From assembly GCF_000003815.2 (NCBI RefSeq), contig NC_049982.1, positions 17,184,365-17,248,364 on the forward strand: DNA of 64,000 nt. The letters run 5' to 3'. Origin of the DNA: Branchiostoma floridae. Lineage: Eukaryota > Chordata > Leptocardii > Amphioxiformes > Branchiostomatidae. This document shows, in pieces, positions 22,275 to 34,124 of this stretch. Positions within the stretch are counted from its first letter, which is position 1. Each line of letters opens with the position of its first letter. Both the position numbers and the translations under genes were made by a program. The notes beneath the pieces were generated by a model. The model was not told where the DNA came from. It did no database searches and saw nothing but the letters and a program-made list of their open reading frames with translations.

Positions 22275-25200
22275 ATGGGGAATACTCTCCGCCACGGCGG
22301 GATCCATGATGCGGTGAAAGACCAGGCGAACCAGCAGGGGGAGAGCCCGGACAAGGCGAAACGCTACCCGCTGTACGAACTGGTGGACCTGAAAGGGGGA
22401 GGGGAGCTGGTGAAACTCACCAGGGAAAGTCTGTTCTCTGCCGAGAAGACCCGCCTGTTGAACCAGACTATACGGGATAAGGTAGGGCGACAGAAAATAG
22501 AATATGCATCAATACAGGTGAGGCAGAATGAGGAGAAATAACTAATTATACAGTCCTCTACTATAATTTTTCACTTGAAGGAACAAAGGTTTTCATTGCT
22601 TCATCCTTGTGTCATCCAGGACTTACTATTTTTTCTCTATGATATTTCCCAGGTAGGGCCGTTCCTGTATAACGAAGGTGCAGGTAAGAAGGTGCCGATC
22701 AGACAGCTGATCATGGCCAGGAACCGAGACCGCATGAGGACACGCCCACAGGAGGACAAGAAGAAAACAGGAGGGTTCGGGCTGGGACAGAAGACCAACT
22801 CAGTGTCAGCCTTGATGGACCCTGTTGACAATGAGCAAGGTGAGAGTTTTGAGCATGATGTGAGATAAATCTTGTAATGTTATCTTTATAACTGTTTAGG
22901 TAGAGTATGAAAGGAAGCATGCTTTTTTAAAAATACATTATAATTATTATCTGTACATTCAGATGTTGTAACGTTAATCTGAGAAACTTGAACTCATCAA
23001 GATGATGATGATGATGATGATGATGTGATCTTTAAGTGTTAATACTTTTTGAAAGTTATTTTACATGTCTGAAAATCAATAATTATAGGATTTATTTGAG
23101 GAGGACATGACTGAGGTAGATGTAACAGTGCGTTTTACTAAAATGTGCTGTCACCTGTCAGGTTACTTGCGCTCCAACAGTGTGAGAACTAGTGTACGTT
23201 ATGGTAAGATGGTCAGGTTTTACTTGCAAGGATTTCCACTGAAAATGCTCTATCCCTCTCAGCATGGCAAAGTCCAACATTGGATGAATGCATGGTCAGA
23301 CCCATTCCCTTTCTAGTGTGTTGCACACTACATTGTACCAAGGAGGTTAAACCTTCACAATGTTCATAATATTAAATATCATTATTGTTGTGAAAAGGTT
23401 GATTAGCAAGCTGATGATAAAAGTTAACTAATATTTTATCACAAGATTTGTTGTAAAAAAATTAACAATTTTTCCAGAATCATATCAGTATCATTTTGCA
23501 TGTTCAGTATCATATCAATATCATTTTGTACCTGTCCATCAAATTCAGACCAGATAAGTGCAAGATGATTTATCCCAAAACCTTGGCTGTAGTGGTAACC
23601 AAAGTAAGTACATTAGAAAGGGAACAGGTCTATGTGACAAGGTTGGACCAGTACAAGGCTGGATAAGTCCAACTGGTGTGTGCAATATATCCTTATATCT
23701 CCTTCTTGGACCTTTGCTGCTTTTAATGCCATGATCAACAGCGCACCTATTTTCAAACTGCAAAGATCTTAAGTTCCACAGAGAACATGCTGCATCAGTA
23801 AAATTCAGCTACTTCACAATTTGTAACATTCAAAAGCTGCTAACTTAAAGCATGAAACTTCTGATATACATGTAGTTGGACTTTGTTTTGGGAATACTTG
23901 CCCAAATTACATGTATTTAAAAAGAGTTTGTTCTTACTCTGCCCGTCATGCTCAATACAAGTTGTACCTGGAACATGGAGGCGTAAAGCATCAAAAAGTA
24001 AGGGTTCAATATAACATATAAGTCCATGCTTGTTTTTTTTCCTGATGAATGCATGCACAAGACTTTCAGTTTCATTCAGAGAAGAGGTGACAAGTTACCT
24101 GTGGCAAAAAAAACGGACAAAACCATCCCATTAAGATTCCGAAACTTCAATGACAAGCCATACTCCTTTTGATTAGAATTAGACATTTATCCTCTATGAT
24201 GTTGGCACCCGCCTCAGATGGCCAGTGGAGAGAGGTATGCTGGGACCTGGAGAAGCGAGGCTCGGTGGGGGAGACCATCCTGCATCTATGTTTCCTGAAC
24301 GGCACCCAGGTGCACAACGAACTGGCCAAGAAACTGGTAGATGTCTTTCCAAAACTCGTCAACGACATCTATGTCAGCGAGGAGTATTATGGTAAGGTTT
24401 CTCATGTGCATTGGAGGTCTATACCCATCTCTATACAAGAAACACTGACAGCACATAGCCTTGGAGTGATACATACTACATACATGTACAATTATTGGTA
24501 ATTTGGAAGATATTGATTGTAGTAGATATAGTATTGGACTTAATGATAAGAAATAAAACATTTCTACAGCACTGCACTAGTGCACGTGTCCCTCAGCAAC
24601 CTTGCAATATAGCATATTAGTCACCATAGTTACCTCCACAGTGTCCATCTTAAGCCTGCTTTAATGTATGCAGGTCTGGCTACAATACAGTTCTATGGGA
24701 AAGCTACGACTCCCATCATTCACACACTCAATCGTCTTCTGGGCCTAGTGAGTAGTGGTCAACAAAAAGTTACTCTAACACAACACTGCTAGCTTTGTTC
24801 CGCTTTTAAAACCTGAAAGTCCTGTTTTTCATAGATTATCAATCAGGCCGGTAATTCTCCATCGCAATCCGGTCTCAAAGTTTCCCGACAAACCCCGTCA
24901 AATATTCCTGTCATTAGGACTGTCTGACCCCAATTAGGCTGCTGGTTGCCATGGCGAGTAATCCCAGTCTTTCAGCTGCGATGTACTTTGTCCCCTTCCT
25001 GGAGATATGGTCACCGCGACAACCACATTCTTAATGAAGGTGGGATTAGCTGTGTCAACATGGCCGTGTTTGCTGGGATTAGTTAAATCGGCAGCGCGGC
25101 TTCTCAGTTCAACATGCCTGGAAGGAATTGAGGGATCTCTGGTACGAGTTAATTGAAACGTGTCATTTTGGCGAAGTGGTGCATATCGCAGGGCATGGGG

Positions 25201-28200
25201 TCGCTGTTATGCTTCAGTTCCCCTGGTACTTGCCTCACCTCATCCGTGCCATGTCCAAGTTGTCACGTACAGCGTGGGCAAACCAAGGCGACCATTGCTT
25301 TTGCGAAGTGAAGCAGATCGGGCAATTTGTTCTGCTGAAAAGGGAGCCTTGTCAAGATCCCCGCCATTCATGCACTGTAAAAAACAGGAAGCAAAGCAAA
25401 AGAAGGCTTTGTGGGACCCATTCGATTGACTGCTCTTGAAAAGTTGAAATATGATTTGCAAATCAGGGTGCGGACTTTGAACGTTGGTCGATTTTGTCTT
25501 TTCACTTCGTCATGCAAAACAAACCACATATTCAATCTGGCAAACCAACAACTACTCCATCCACTTGTAGATGATTCCATGGACCACCTGAGGTCAGTGT
25601 GGGCAAACCAAGGCAACCATTGCTTTTGCAAAATGAAGCAGATCGGGCAATTTGTGCTGCTGAAAAGGGAGCCTTGTCAAGATCCCCGCCATTCATGCGC
25701 TGTAGAAAACAGGAAACAAAGCAAAAGAAGGCTTTGTGGGACCCACACAGCATTTGAGAAGTTGAAATATGAATTGCAAGTTTGGGTGTGTACTTTGAAC
25801 CTTGAAACCTCCTTAAGGTTGATTTTGACTTTTCACTTCATCACACAAAACAAACCGCATATTCAATCTGGCAAACCAACAACCATTTCATCTACTTGTA
25901 GATGATTCCATGGAGCATCTGAGGTCAGCTTTGATCTTTAGATGCCTGGAACAAACCCTGCCAAATGAGAGGTGTAAGTTAAACTGTACATGCCATTCAC
26001 TGTGTAATAAACAAGGGTAAACATGATCTTATCTACTTGTAGGTGAGGCTCCCCTTCATATGGCAATAGTGGGTGAGGATCTGGAGATGGTCAAGTATTT
26101 TGTGAACCATGGAGCAATCGTTACAGGTAAGCCTCTACACTCTGACAGATGGAGTTGATCTCCTTTTTGATTTACTTCACTTTGATGTGTACTCTATCCT
26201 TAAAGTTTTGCAGGGAAATAAATGTTATTGCAATCAAAGATTACAGGATTTAGAAAAGGGGAAACATTTAAGAAAAAAAAGTAAGAAAATGACCCCCTCT
26301 CAAGTTATAAAAATGGAATAAAAAGTTGAAGTTTTCAGATACTTACTTCAAACGCAAAAATATTTGTCATGGTTTTATGTTCAAGGTTATCATAGGGACT
26401 GCTTCACCGCAAACTCAAAACCACTGTGAAAATATTCTCCCCACTTACTTGTCTTAAAGTGCTACACTTATGTACTGTACATTAAACAGTATCATGATGT
26501 GTTGTATCATACTTCCAAAGCATAAATTGAGCACAGAACTGATCTTTGAACATTGAAATATATATATTAGCTATGAAGAAGTGCTAATAGTATGTACTTA
26601 CTGAATGTGGTTAGAATCTTAGATCAGTAAGAGTACATCATGTCAGCACTGCTGGATTAGGGACTATTCTGTTTCTCTGTAGCACCCTTTGCTAGCAGGT
26701 GGCTGTCTGTAAAGGCACTGGTGTTTCCATTACTGTTAAGTATGTGACTATCAATAGCACTATCGTGAAATCAAAACCACTGCAAACACTCCATTACAGT
26801 ACTTAATATCCTGTTGTAACATCAACCAAGCAATTAATTGGCAAACTAACAAGCAAACTCCCATGCAAAGATTACTATTATCAACTTCCCTAGCTAAGCT
26901 TAAGTAAAGTTTGAGAGAGTCAGACATGTTTTTTGGTAATGTTTATCATAACCTTCTCCAGAGAGATGCTGTGGAAACTTCTTCTGTCCAGAGGACCAGA
27001 AAGGGACGAGAGAGGACTGCTTGGATCATGAGTGGGTCAAGGTGTCCTTGGAGACAAACTATGAGGGGTATGCTCTGTCTTGATGTGAGATGAACTTCCT
27101 CAATATACACATAATGTTGTAATAACTTAAGGAGTGCAGACTCTCTCAACACTTCAGAACGGGAAGTCTGAAATGGACAGATTCATAGATCTGCAGAGGA
27201 AAACCTTGCACCTTTTAATGATCTATGTGGCAAAAGTGTCCATTTAAAAGTTATCAAGATATAATGTTTTTGTTAAATGTTTTGGCTATTGAAAGAGCAA
27301 ATTATGATATTTGGGTAATGTGTATCAAGAGATCCAAAATTTAGCATTCTAAGACTTTTTTCTATGTGCTTTATCCAGGTACACATACTGGGGGGAGTAC
27401 CCACTGTCTTTTGCAGCATGTCTGGAGCAGAAGGAGATGTTTAACTTGCTGAGGAAGGCTGGAGCCAACCCTAACCTGGCCGACAACAACGGCAACACTG
27501 TGCTGCACCACATGGTCATACAGAACAAACCTGTAAGTCAATGTGATCCTTGCAATGTGCGTGTCTTTTTTTTAATGAGGATGCATGTATATCAGAAAAG
27601 AGACAGTTTCAACTAACATTGTGGGTTCTCAAAAACCAGCTTCTGCAGTGTTCAACAAAAACTGATAATCTGTAAATGCACCTTCCACTATTATAGTATA
27701 GCTGAAACTGTGAAGTGCACAACACCTAGCAGGTAATACTGGTACTGCAATAAAAGTTGACAATAGTCAAAGTTCATTCCTTGCAGTTGTGAGAGACTCA
27801 TCCCATTTTTCTTCAATGGAAGCTTTTTTCTTTCAACATTACAGAAAATGTATAACCTTGCCTTGCAAAGTGGCGCCTCACCCTGTTTGAAGAACCGACA
27901 GGGTCTCACACCGCTGACCCTGGCCTCCAAGCTGGGCAGGGAGAAGATGTTTCAGCACATCCTGGAGACAGAGAGGGAAGTCTACTGGACATACGGGGAG
28001 GTCACATGTGCTGCGTACAACCTGACAGACTTGGATACTGTGAGTATCCAAATTTTACCATCAAGTTTTATGTCTGTCAAAAGACAGAAGATATTGAGAA
28101 TTTTGTTTTTCAATGATCGGCGAAGTGATTGCCGTTGAGCTATTTTGTATTTAGCCTACTAGTTTGCTGAATCGGGCAAATCTTTATCAACAGTACCACA

Positions 28201-31200
28201 ATTTACATGAACTTCAGACACACCTGCTGTCATTTCTGTCTTACAGATCACACCTACAGGAGAGATCAATAAGAAGTCTGCACTGTCCCTCATTATTCAA
28301 GGGGTATGTCAAAGTTAGATTTTTTTAGAAACTGAAATGCACATTTCACATAAGCTGTTGTCATCATTTAATTTGGACAAAAAGTTCGAATTTTTAGATT
28401 TGATACCAGATACACTCTAAACATTAAAACAAAAAAAGGCTATTTCTGATGTTTCTGATATTTTAAAAAAAATGGAATATTGTAGTGTCGATCTGGAGTA
28501 ATGTTTGTTTTAAATGAACCATAGGACAAATCAAAGCACCTGGACATGATAGACGGCCTGATCTACAATCTGCTAAAGGCAAAGTGGAAGACGTATGCCA
28601 AATACAGGTGGGTTCTCAAACTTCAGGCAACGTTTAAGTCTTACAAGCAAGCATGTAGAACTCTAATGGTGAGGTTTGTCTTGTAGTATCTGACATTACA
28701 TAGCAGTCCCTTTGATATCTGTTTAAAGCGTTTGAACTACTGTCATTTACAGATATCTGTTTCGTAGAAATCATTCTCAGATTCTGTTGAATATGAAAGA
28801 GATTCCAGTTATAAAGATTTACAAATCTTTCATTCCACCACAAATATAAATTGGTGCTCCTTGCAGAAGTCCTTCAGATAGCAGGTGAGCTTTTGAGTGT
28901 GTGAGCTTTTCTGTCGTTACTCAATAAAAATCAGCAACAACCATCTCTGTTTTAAATCTACAGTTTTTATCGGCGATTCGTGGCCTTCCTCATCTACCTG
29001 ATATTTCTGACTGCTGCCTTCTTCCTGCGGCCACGTGTGGTAGGTATTATTTCTGTACTAGGAATTCTATTGAGTTAGAGGAATTAAAAGGTAGTAAATG
29101 CGGCAACTACCAGGCAATGTTTTAAAGCTTGCAATGTCTGAGAGATGAAGGTCAAAGACCGAAAGTCCGATAACCTATACATACAATGTACATTTAGATG
29201 TGCCTTTGATAGTTAGGGAGTATCAAATACATAAGGTAACAATAGGTACTCTTTGCTTTTTCATCAGATATATTTGTAACAATTTTTATACTCCATAAAC
29301 TGCTTCTGAAGTTGGAAAATATACAAATATAAAGTGAAAAACAAGTAAGTTTGCTTGTTTTTAAATCCAATGGCTTCATGTTATTAAGGTTCTTGTAACA
29401 AAGTATTTGTTGGATTGACAATCAAGGAAAGGAAACAAGCATCTTGTTGATACATGTTGTGAAATGATAGTAATAGAAAGGTACCTTACCACTGTACATC
29501 TTTGTGCATTTGGAACGTTCACTCACGTTTCATCCACTTCATGCAGAGTCTGGGAACAACAGTGCAGACTGTGAACCAGACAGATGGAAACGGGACCATG
29601 GTACTGGTGAACCAGAGTGTGTACAACCCATGTTACCTGCAGGTTCTGGTCACTCCCCAGGACAAGGTAAGGAGACATGTGGCTAACATTGACTGTGAAC
29701 TTCAACATGTGGCATGCTAAAGCAGAAATCTGAAATCAATACCAAAGACAAGCAGGTGTATGTGAAAATAGAACATTCCAAGTTCAAATAATGCACCTTG
29801 ACTGTAGTACACTTAGGCTGTCACTTTGAATGAACATGAAATACGAGTAGACAGTGATAAATGCACCTTGACTGTTGCCAGGCACGTCTGGCCATGGAGA
29901 TCCTGACCCTGCTGGGAGCCATGTTAGTCCTGCTGTCCTCAGCCATGGAGATCTACCATCAGGGAGTCAGGACCTTCCTACTCGGGCTGGTAAGAACATA
30001 CTATTAGTTACTACAGTTTAACAAGTATGCAGATTTATGGCCAAAGCAAGGTCCTTTGTTTGGTTTGTGCCAACCTTTACAACATGTATCAATAAGGGTG
30101 ACACATTTGTAGAAAAAAAGAAAACTTGTTGGAAGCAGCACATGCATAACAGCTAATTGCTCTTCCCTACAATACAATGCAATACAATAAAATACAATAC
30201 AATACAATACAATACAATATAATACAATACAATCTGTCTCCCACCATGTATGCTCCAGCTGACAGCCCCAGCTAAGACCCTGTATGTGATCTCCTGTGTG
30301 CTTGTGGTGATGATGATCCCAGGCAGGGCGGCCTGTGCTCCTGAGTACGAGGACGTGGTGTGTATCCTCACCATCTGCACAACCACACCATACTTCCTCT
30401 TCTTCTTCAGGTGGGTACAAGGCTTCAACATACTTGGCATAGGATGTTACCAGTCTTTAGTCAATGAATGGGTTAAAGTTTATGCATACGTAGCAGTTGA
30501 CTTACACAGTGTACCAGCTGGTGGTTGTGTGCATGTGTGCTGAAGGGTAGTTATACCATGTAGTATAGATACAGACAGATAACGCTAGTTCACCTTTATC
30601 CACAGGGTGCCCTATATCCGTTGTATTTAAATAGGATATCTATGGAGATCAAGCCGACAGACGGTTTCAAATTGCATTTTTTTCTTAAATACTGCAGTTT
30701 GAAAACACCGTCAGTCGACTTGATATCCCTAAATACCCCGCTTTTAAATACTACGGATAAAGGTTACTACGTGGATAAAGGTGAACTAACGTTACAGATA
30801 ATGGTACTGTTCTTAGAAATATATTTGGGCTGTATTGTACCCAGCCTTGTACATCTTTGTCATTGAGAGAACAGATTGCATGTTTTTGACTAACATGACA
30901 CCCCAAAACTAAGTGTTGTTGCTCTATTTTGTACTCTCCAGGGGTTTTAAGTTGGTGGGACCATTTGTGGTGATGATCTACAAGATGCTAAAGGGAGACA
31001 TCCTGAGGTTCCTCATCATTTATGCAGTGTTTGTGATGGCCTTCTCACAGGGTAGGTGCTGTTGTCAAGATTAGATGAGTGTAGATAAACAGTATCCACT
31101 TCCCTCTTATCCTATCTTTAATTCTACGTGTTTCCTTTTTTTTTCTTCAAAACTTCTAGCCAGTAGAACATTTTACTGTTTCAATGGTCTTCTGCCAGGC

Positions 31201-33665
31201 TGTACTATTCTGTACCCTCACACCTTGGTACTAAACAGCCTTCCACCAGTATGTACTACCCTTACTATCCCAACTTTGGTACTTAACAGCCTTCCACCAG
31301 TATGTACTACCCTTACCATCCCTACCTTGGTACTAAACAGCCTTCCACCAGTATGTACTACCTGTACCCTCCCTACAATGGTACTGAACGGCCTTCCACC
31401 CATATATACAATCCTGTACCATCCCCACCTTGGTACTGATCAGCCTTCCACCAGTATGTACTACATGTACCCTCCCTACAATGGTACTGAACGGCCTTCC
31501 ACCATTATGTACTATCCAGTGTCCTCCCCACTTTGGTACTGAACATAGTATCATAAGCGAATATAATTCCTGGGGGTACTTTTGCTAAGTTTTTGCTAAG
31601 TATGTTTGTTTTGTTGTGTTTGTTTCTAGTGATGTTTGTGCTCTTCCGAGCTGCCCGCTCCAGCCTAACCTACAACCAGTTCACAGACCCAGTCGAGTCC
31701 ATGATGGGGATGATTGTGATGTCCTTTGGGGAGTTTTCAGACATGTACGAAACCTTTGACCACATCAGGCACCCCATTCTTGCGAAGGTGGGTAAAATGA
31801 ACATTATTGCATATTTCATAACTTTTGATTGACTTGAACATTCAACTGTATGTATGCTGTTCCATATGCTTACTGCTGCTTTTGTGTTTGTTCTCCAGGC
31901 AGTGTTTTTAGCGTACATGTCGTTAGTGACTATCCTGCTGATCAACATGCTGATTGCCATGATGGGGAACACCTACACGTCCATCCAGGAGACCAGGAAG
32001 GAGTGGCTCAGACAGGTGGAACCTTCCACTGATTCTTTCATTAACACTGAATATAGGTTGCAATACTGTCCAGTCATGCTTTAGTGACCACCTAAGAATA
32101 TTCCAACACGTTTGCTACCCTCTGTTGATGGTATTGAAGGTGTAATTGGGAACTAAGGAGACAAAGGAAAAGTCATACTCTGGTCAGGCTAACATTGATA
32201 CATCAAAGGATTTTCAGCTTCTTTCCCTTGCTAGCTGTATGACTCAGTGGCTAAACCTGGGAACTACAGTCTACAATTCCTTGATCACACCTTGATAATC
32301 AGCTAATGACTTGGCACTCGTAGACATGTTATTTTGAAAAACATTGTGGACTCTCACTACGGTCAGTGGAATGACCTTGCAGAAAGATTTGTTGTGAGCC
32401 GCCTATCTTTTCTCCCTGGAACTGCAGTGGGCCCAGATAGTACTTATAATGGAACAGTCGCTGTCCTCGGACCAGCTCAGGAAGCAGCAGCTGAAGTACT
32501 CCCAGCCACTCAGCAGCCAGAACAAGGCAGTCGACACCAGCAAGACTGAGCAGAGACGAGGATTTGTAGAGAGATTCCACAATGTGGTACGTCGTGTAAA
32601 GCTTTCTCTTCGTGAAAAGGTGCAACAGGGGGTTCTTGTGGCCGTGGGGTTATCTTTTTGAGAACATTTTGCAAGTTACAGCAGATTGTGCGAGAACCAG
32701 TTACTATCAGGCAATGGGCCAATATAGTTTAGCAAGAAAAGTTTGGTGGAACTTCATGCCTAAGGCAATTTACAAGTACCAACATAATACTATAAAGGAA
32801 TGAAAAATAAGAAATGGAAAGCTAGAGCTGATGCCTGAAAGTGGGTATATCAAGTTTGGTGTATTGGAAGCAGTGGAAGTTAAAATTAACAGTCTGTTTT
32901 ATATGCTGTGTACTACTAGGTAAAGTGACATTGATAGTAGGATAATTTAGAAAAGTATTAGACTTGGTGACTTTAATTTGAAGTCATGGTAAAAGTGCCA
33001 TTTTGCAATGTTGAAACAGCTCTGAAATCATGCTTTTCTGTCTACCTTTTTACTACAAACAGGATAGGTTAGAAGTAAGTAATCCGTAATAGTCACATTT
33101 TCAAAGTGCACAGTTGCCTTTGCACCAAACAAAACTGATTTTATTGCACCTGTTTAAAGGATTACACTTTTACACTTCAATCCTAAAACTGAAGGCACTC
33201 TAGTCAGCATGAAAGCACCATTTTCATTGAAACTCATAAGCTATTTCTAGTGCTTAGGGGACACTGCTGATATCTATTTCACATGAAGCCAGCTGAAGAA
33301 ACAAAATAGCAAAATAATGCTATAAAGAGCAAGATCTTGACATGTTAATGGAATCAGAATAAAATTGATCTAGTCTACGAATGGTGCATGTTCTTAAACT
33401 CTCTTCCATTTGCTGGCAAGAAAGTTACAAAGAATCAGTAGTGTCTCTCCTGTCATAGACACTAAAAGAGTGGGGGAGGGGGAAAGTCTACTTGTGAGTA
33501 GGCACTACCTGTGTGTAATACAGTTTTTTTTTACTACAGGAGGATGAAGAAGAGCTAAGAATTAAGAGGGAGAAACTGCGGAAGCACATGGATGCTCTGT
33601 TTTCCAAGAGAGATGGGCGCTGGTTGCCTAGTGACAAGGCAGGTCCTGTAAACAAGAATGTGTAA
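22275..33665 (+). CDS. TRPV cation channel, invertebrate Nanchung/Inactive (OCR/OSM-9) type, complete
   Basis: Eighteen exons: 22275..22481, 22653..22839, 24218..24391, 26043..26126, 26962..27067, 27379..27532, 27845..28039, 28247..28303, 28525..28607, 28964..29039, 29547..29666, 29882..29989, 30259..30410, 30942..31051, 31630..31787, 31899..32015, 32428..32586, 33540..33665. They sum to 2373 nt, 790 residues, with all phases matching. The N-terminus starts MGNT. Ankyrin repeats span about 130-390 ([56 protein letters not shown]). The insert [19 protein letters not shown] and the LDHEWV/TNYEG segment are typical of fly/worm ciliary TRPVs. S1 is at about 417-440. Then come a loop with three N-x-S/T sites, S2 at about 484-505, S3-S5, a pore segment with MSFGEF, S6 ([17 protein letters not shown]) and a TRP box (EWLRQWAQIVL). 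The channel would pass cations in the membrane of sensory cilia, usually as a heteromer. Confidence 0.93.
23001..23025. repeat. (GAT)n microsatellite
   Basis: Eight GAT repeats lie in TRPV intron 2. Confidence 0.9.
25265..25940. repeat. Tandem duplication, ~325 bp unit, in TRPV intron 3
   Basis: The block from GTGGGCAAACCAAGGC (25274) recurs at 25598 at about 90% identity, through GGCTTTGTGGGACCCA. The following block (CAAAACAAACC...CTTGTAGATGATTCCATGGA) recurs 332 bp later near 25846. This is about two copies, and their open frames are not genes. Confidence 0.9.
30170..30233. repeat. (AATAC)n microsatellite
   Basis: A run of AATAC pentamers with a few variants lies just before TRPV exon 13. 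Confidence 0.9.
30582..30792. mobile_element. 211 bp foldback MITE in TRPV intron 13
   Basis: The left end ACGCTAGTTCACCTTTATCC matches the inverted right end ACGTTAGTTCACCTTTATCC. The inner parts (GGATATC...GACGGTTTCAAATTGCA and its inverted partner) also pair, so almost the whole element is one hairpin. It is flanked by GACAGATA (30574-30581) and TACAGATA (30793-30800), an 8 bp direct repeat with one mismatch, as for hAT-type elements. Confidence 0.75.
31222..31543. repeat. ~51 bp minisatellite in TRPV intron 14
   Basis: TTGGTACT(A/G)AAC(A/G)GCCTTCCACC recurs every 50-52 bp about six to seven times. It is intronic. The open frame through it (31075-31542) is a repeat artefact. Confidence 0.9.
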
Positions 33666-34118
33666 TGATTTAAGAATTAATCTCAACTCTCCATTTTGTT
33701 CTCTACGCTTACGAGATTTGAACCTATATAGTTTCATGAAGAAAAATACTAAGTGTTTTGGGCAAACTGAGCAAGAGACTGTAAAATATTTTACTGTAAA
33801 TATGTAGGTAAATATAGCTATTTATTGAATTTTTGTCACCCTTGTACTAACAATCTTGCCATTCAGCATCAGCATTACATAAAAAAAGTTAATCAAGATG
33901 TCAATGATGTGCAATTGCCACTGAAATTCAGCATGGTGAAAAAAGCATCGGGATTTGGGGTTAATTCTAGCTATTTTGTGATAACATAATTTGTGCAGTG
34001 GTATTCAAAGGGAAGTCACCCTTGTAGCCACCTCTGCTTTAGAATTCAACCACTAGTGTAAATGTGTAGTTATATCATTCTAACTGTATGTGTGGCCGAG
34101 CCAACAAAATGTTGTTTC

Positions 34119-34124
34119 AATAAA
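34119..34124 (+). terminator. Poly(A) signal AATAAA of the TRPV gene (likely)
   Basis: This is the first clear AATAAA downstream of the TRPV stop codon (33663-33665), about 450 bp into the presumed 3' UTR. Later AATAAA motifs exist, so the site in use is unproven. Confidence 0.5.

Noticed and set aside
25128-25905. Plus-strand frames of 89-164 codons
   Set aside because: They lie in a ~325 bp tandem duplication inside TRPV intron 3, with no start or splice support.
31075-31542. 155-codon plus-strand frame
   Set aside because: It is generated by the 51 bp minisatellite (51 is a multiple of 3, so the frame stays open).
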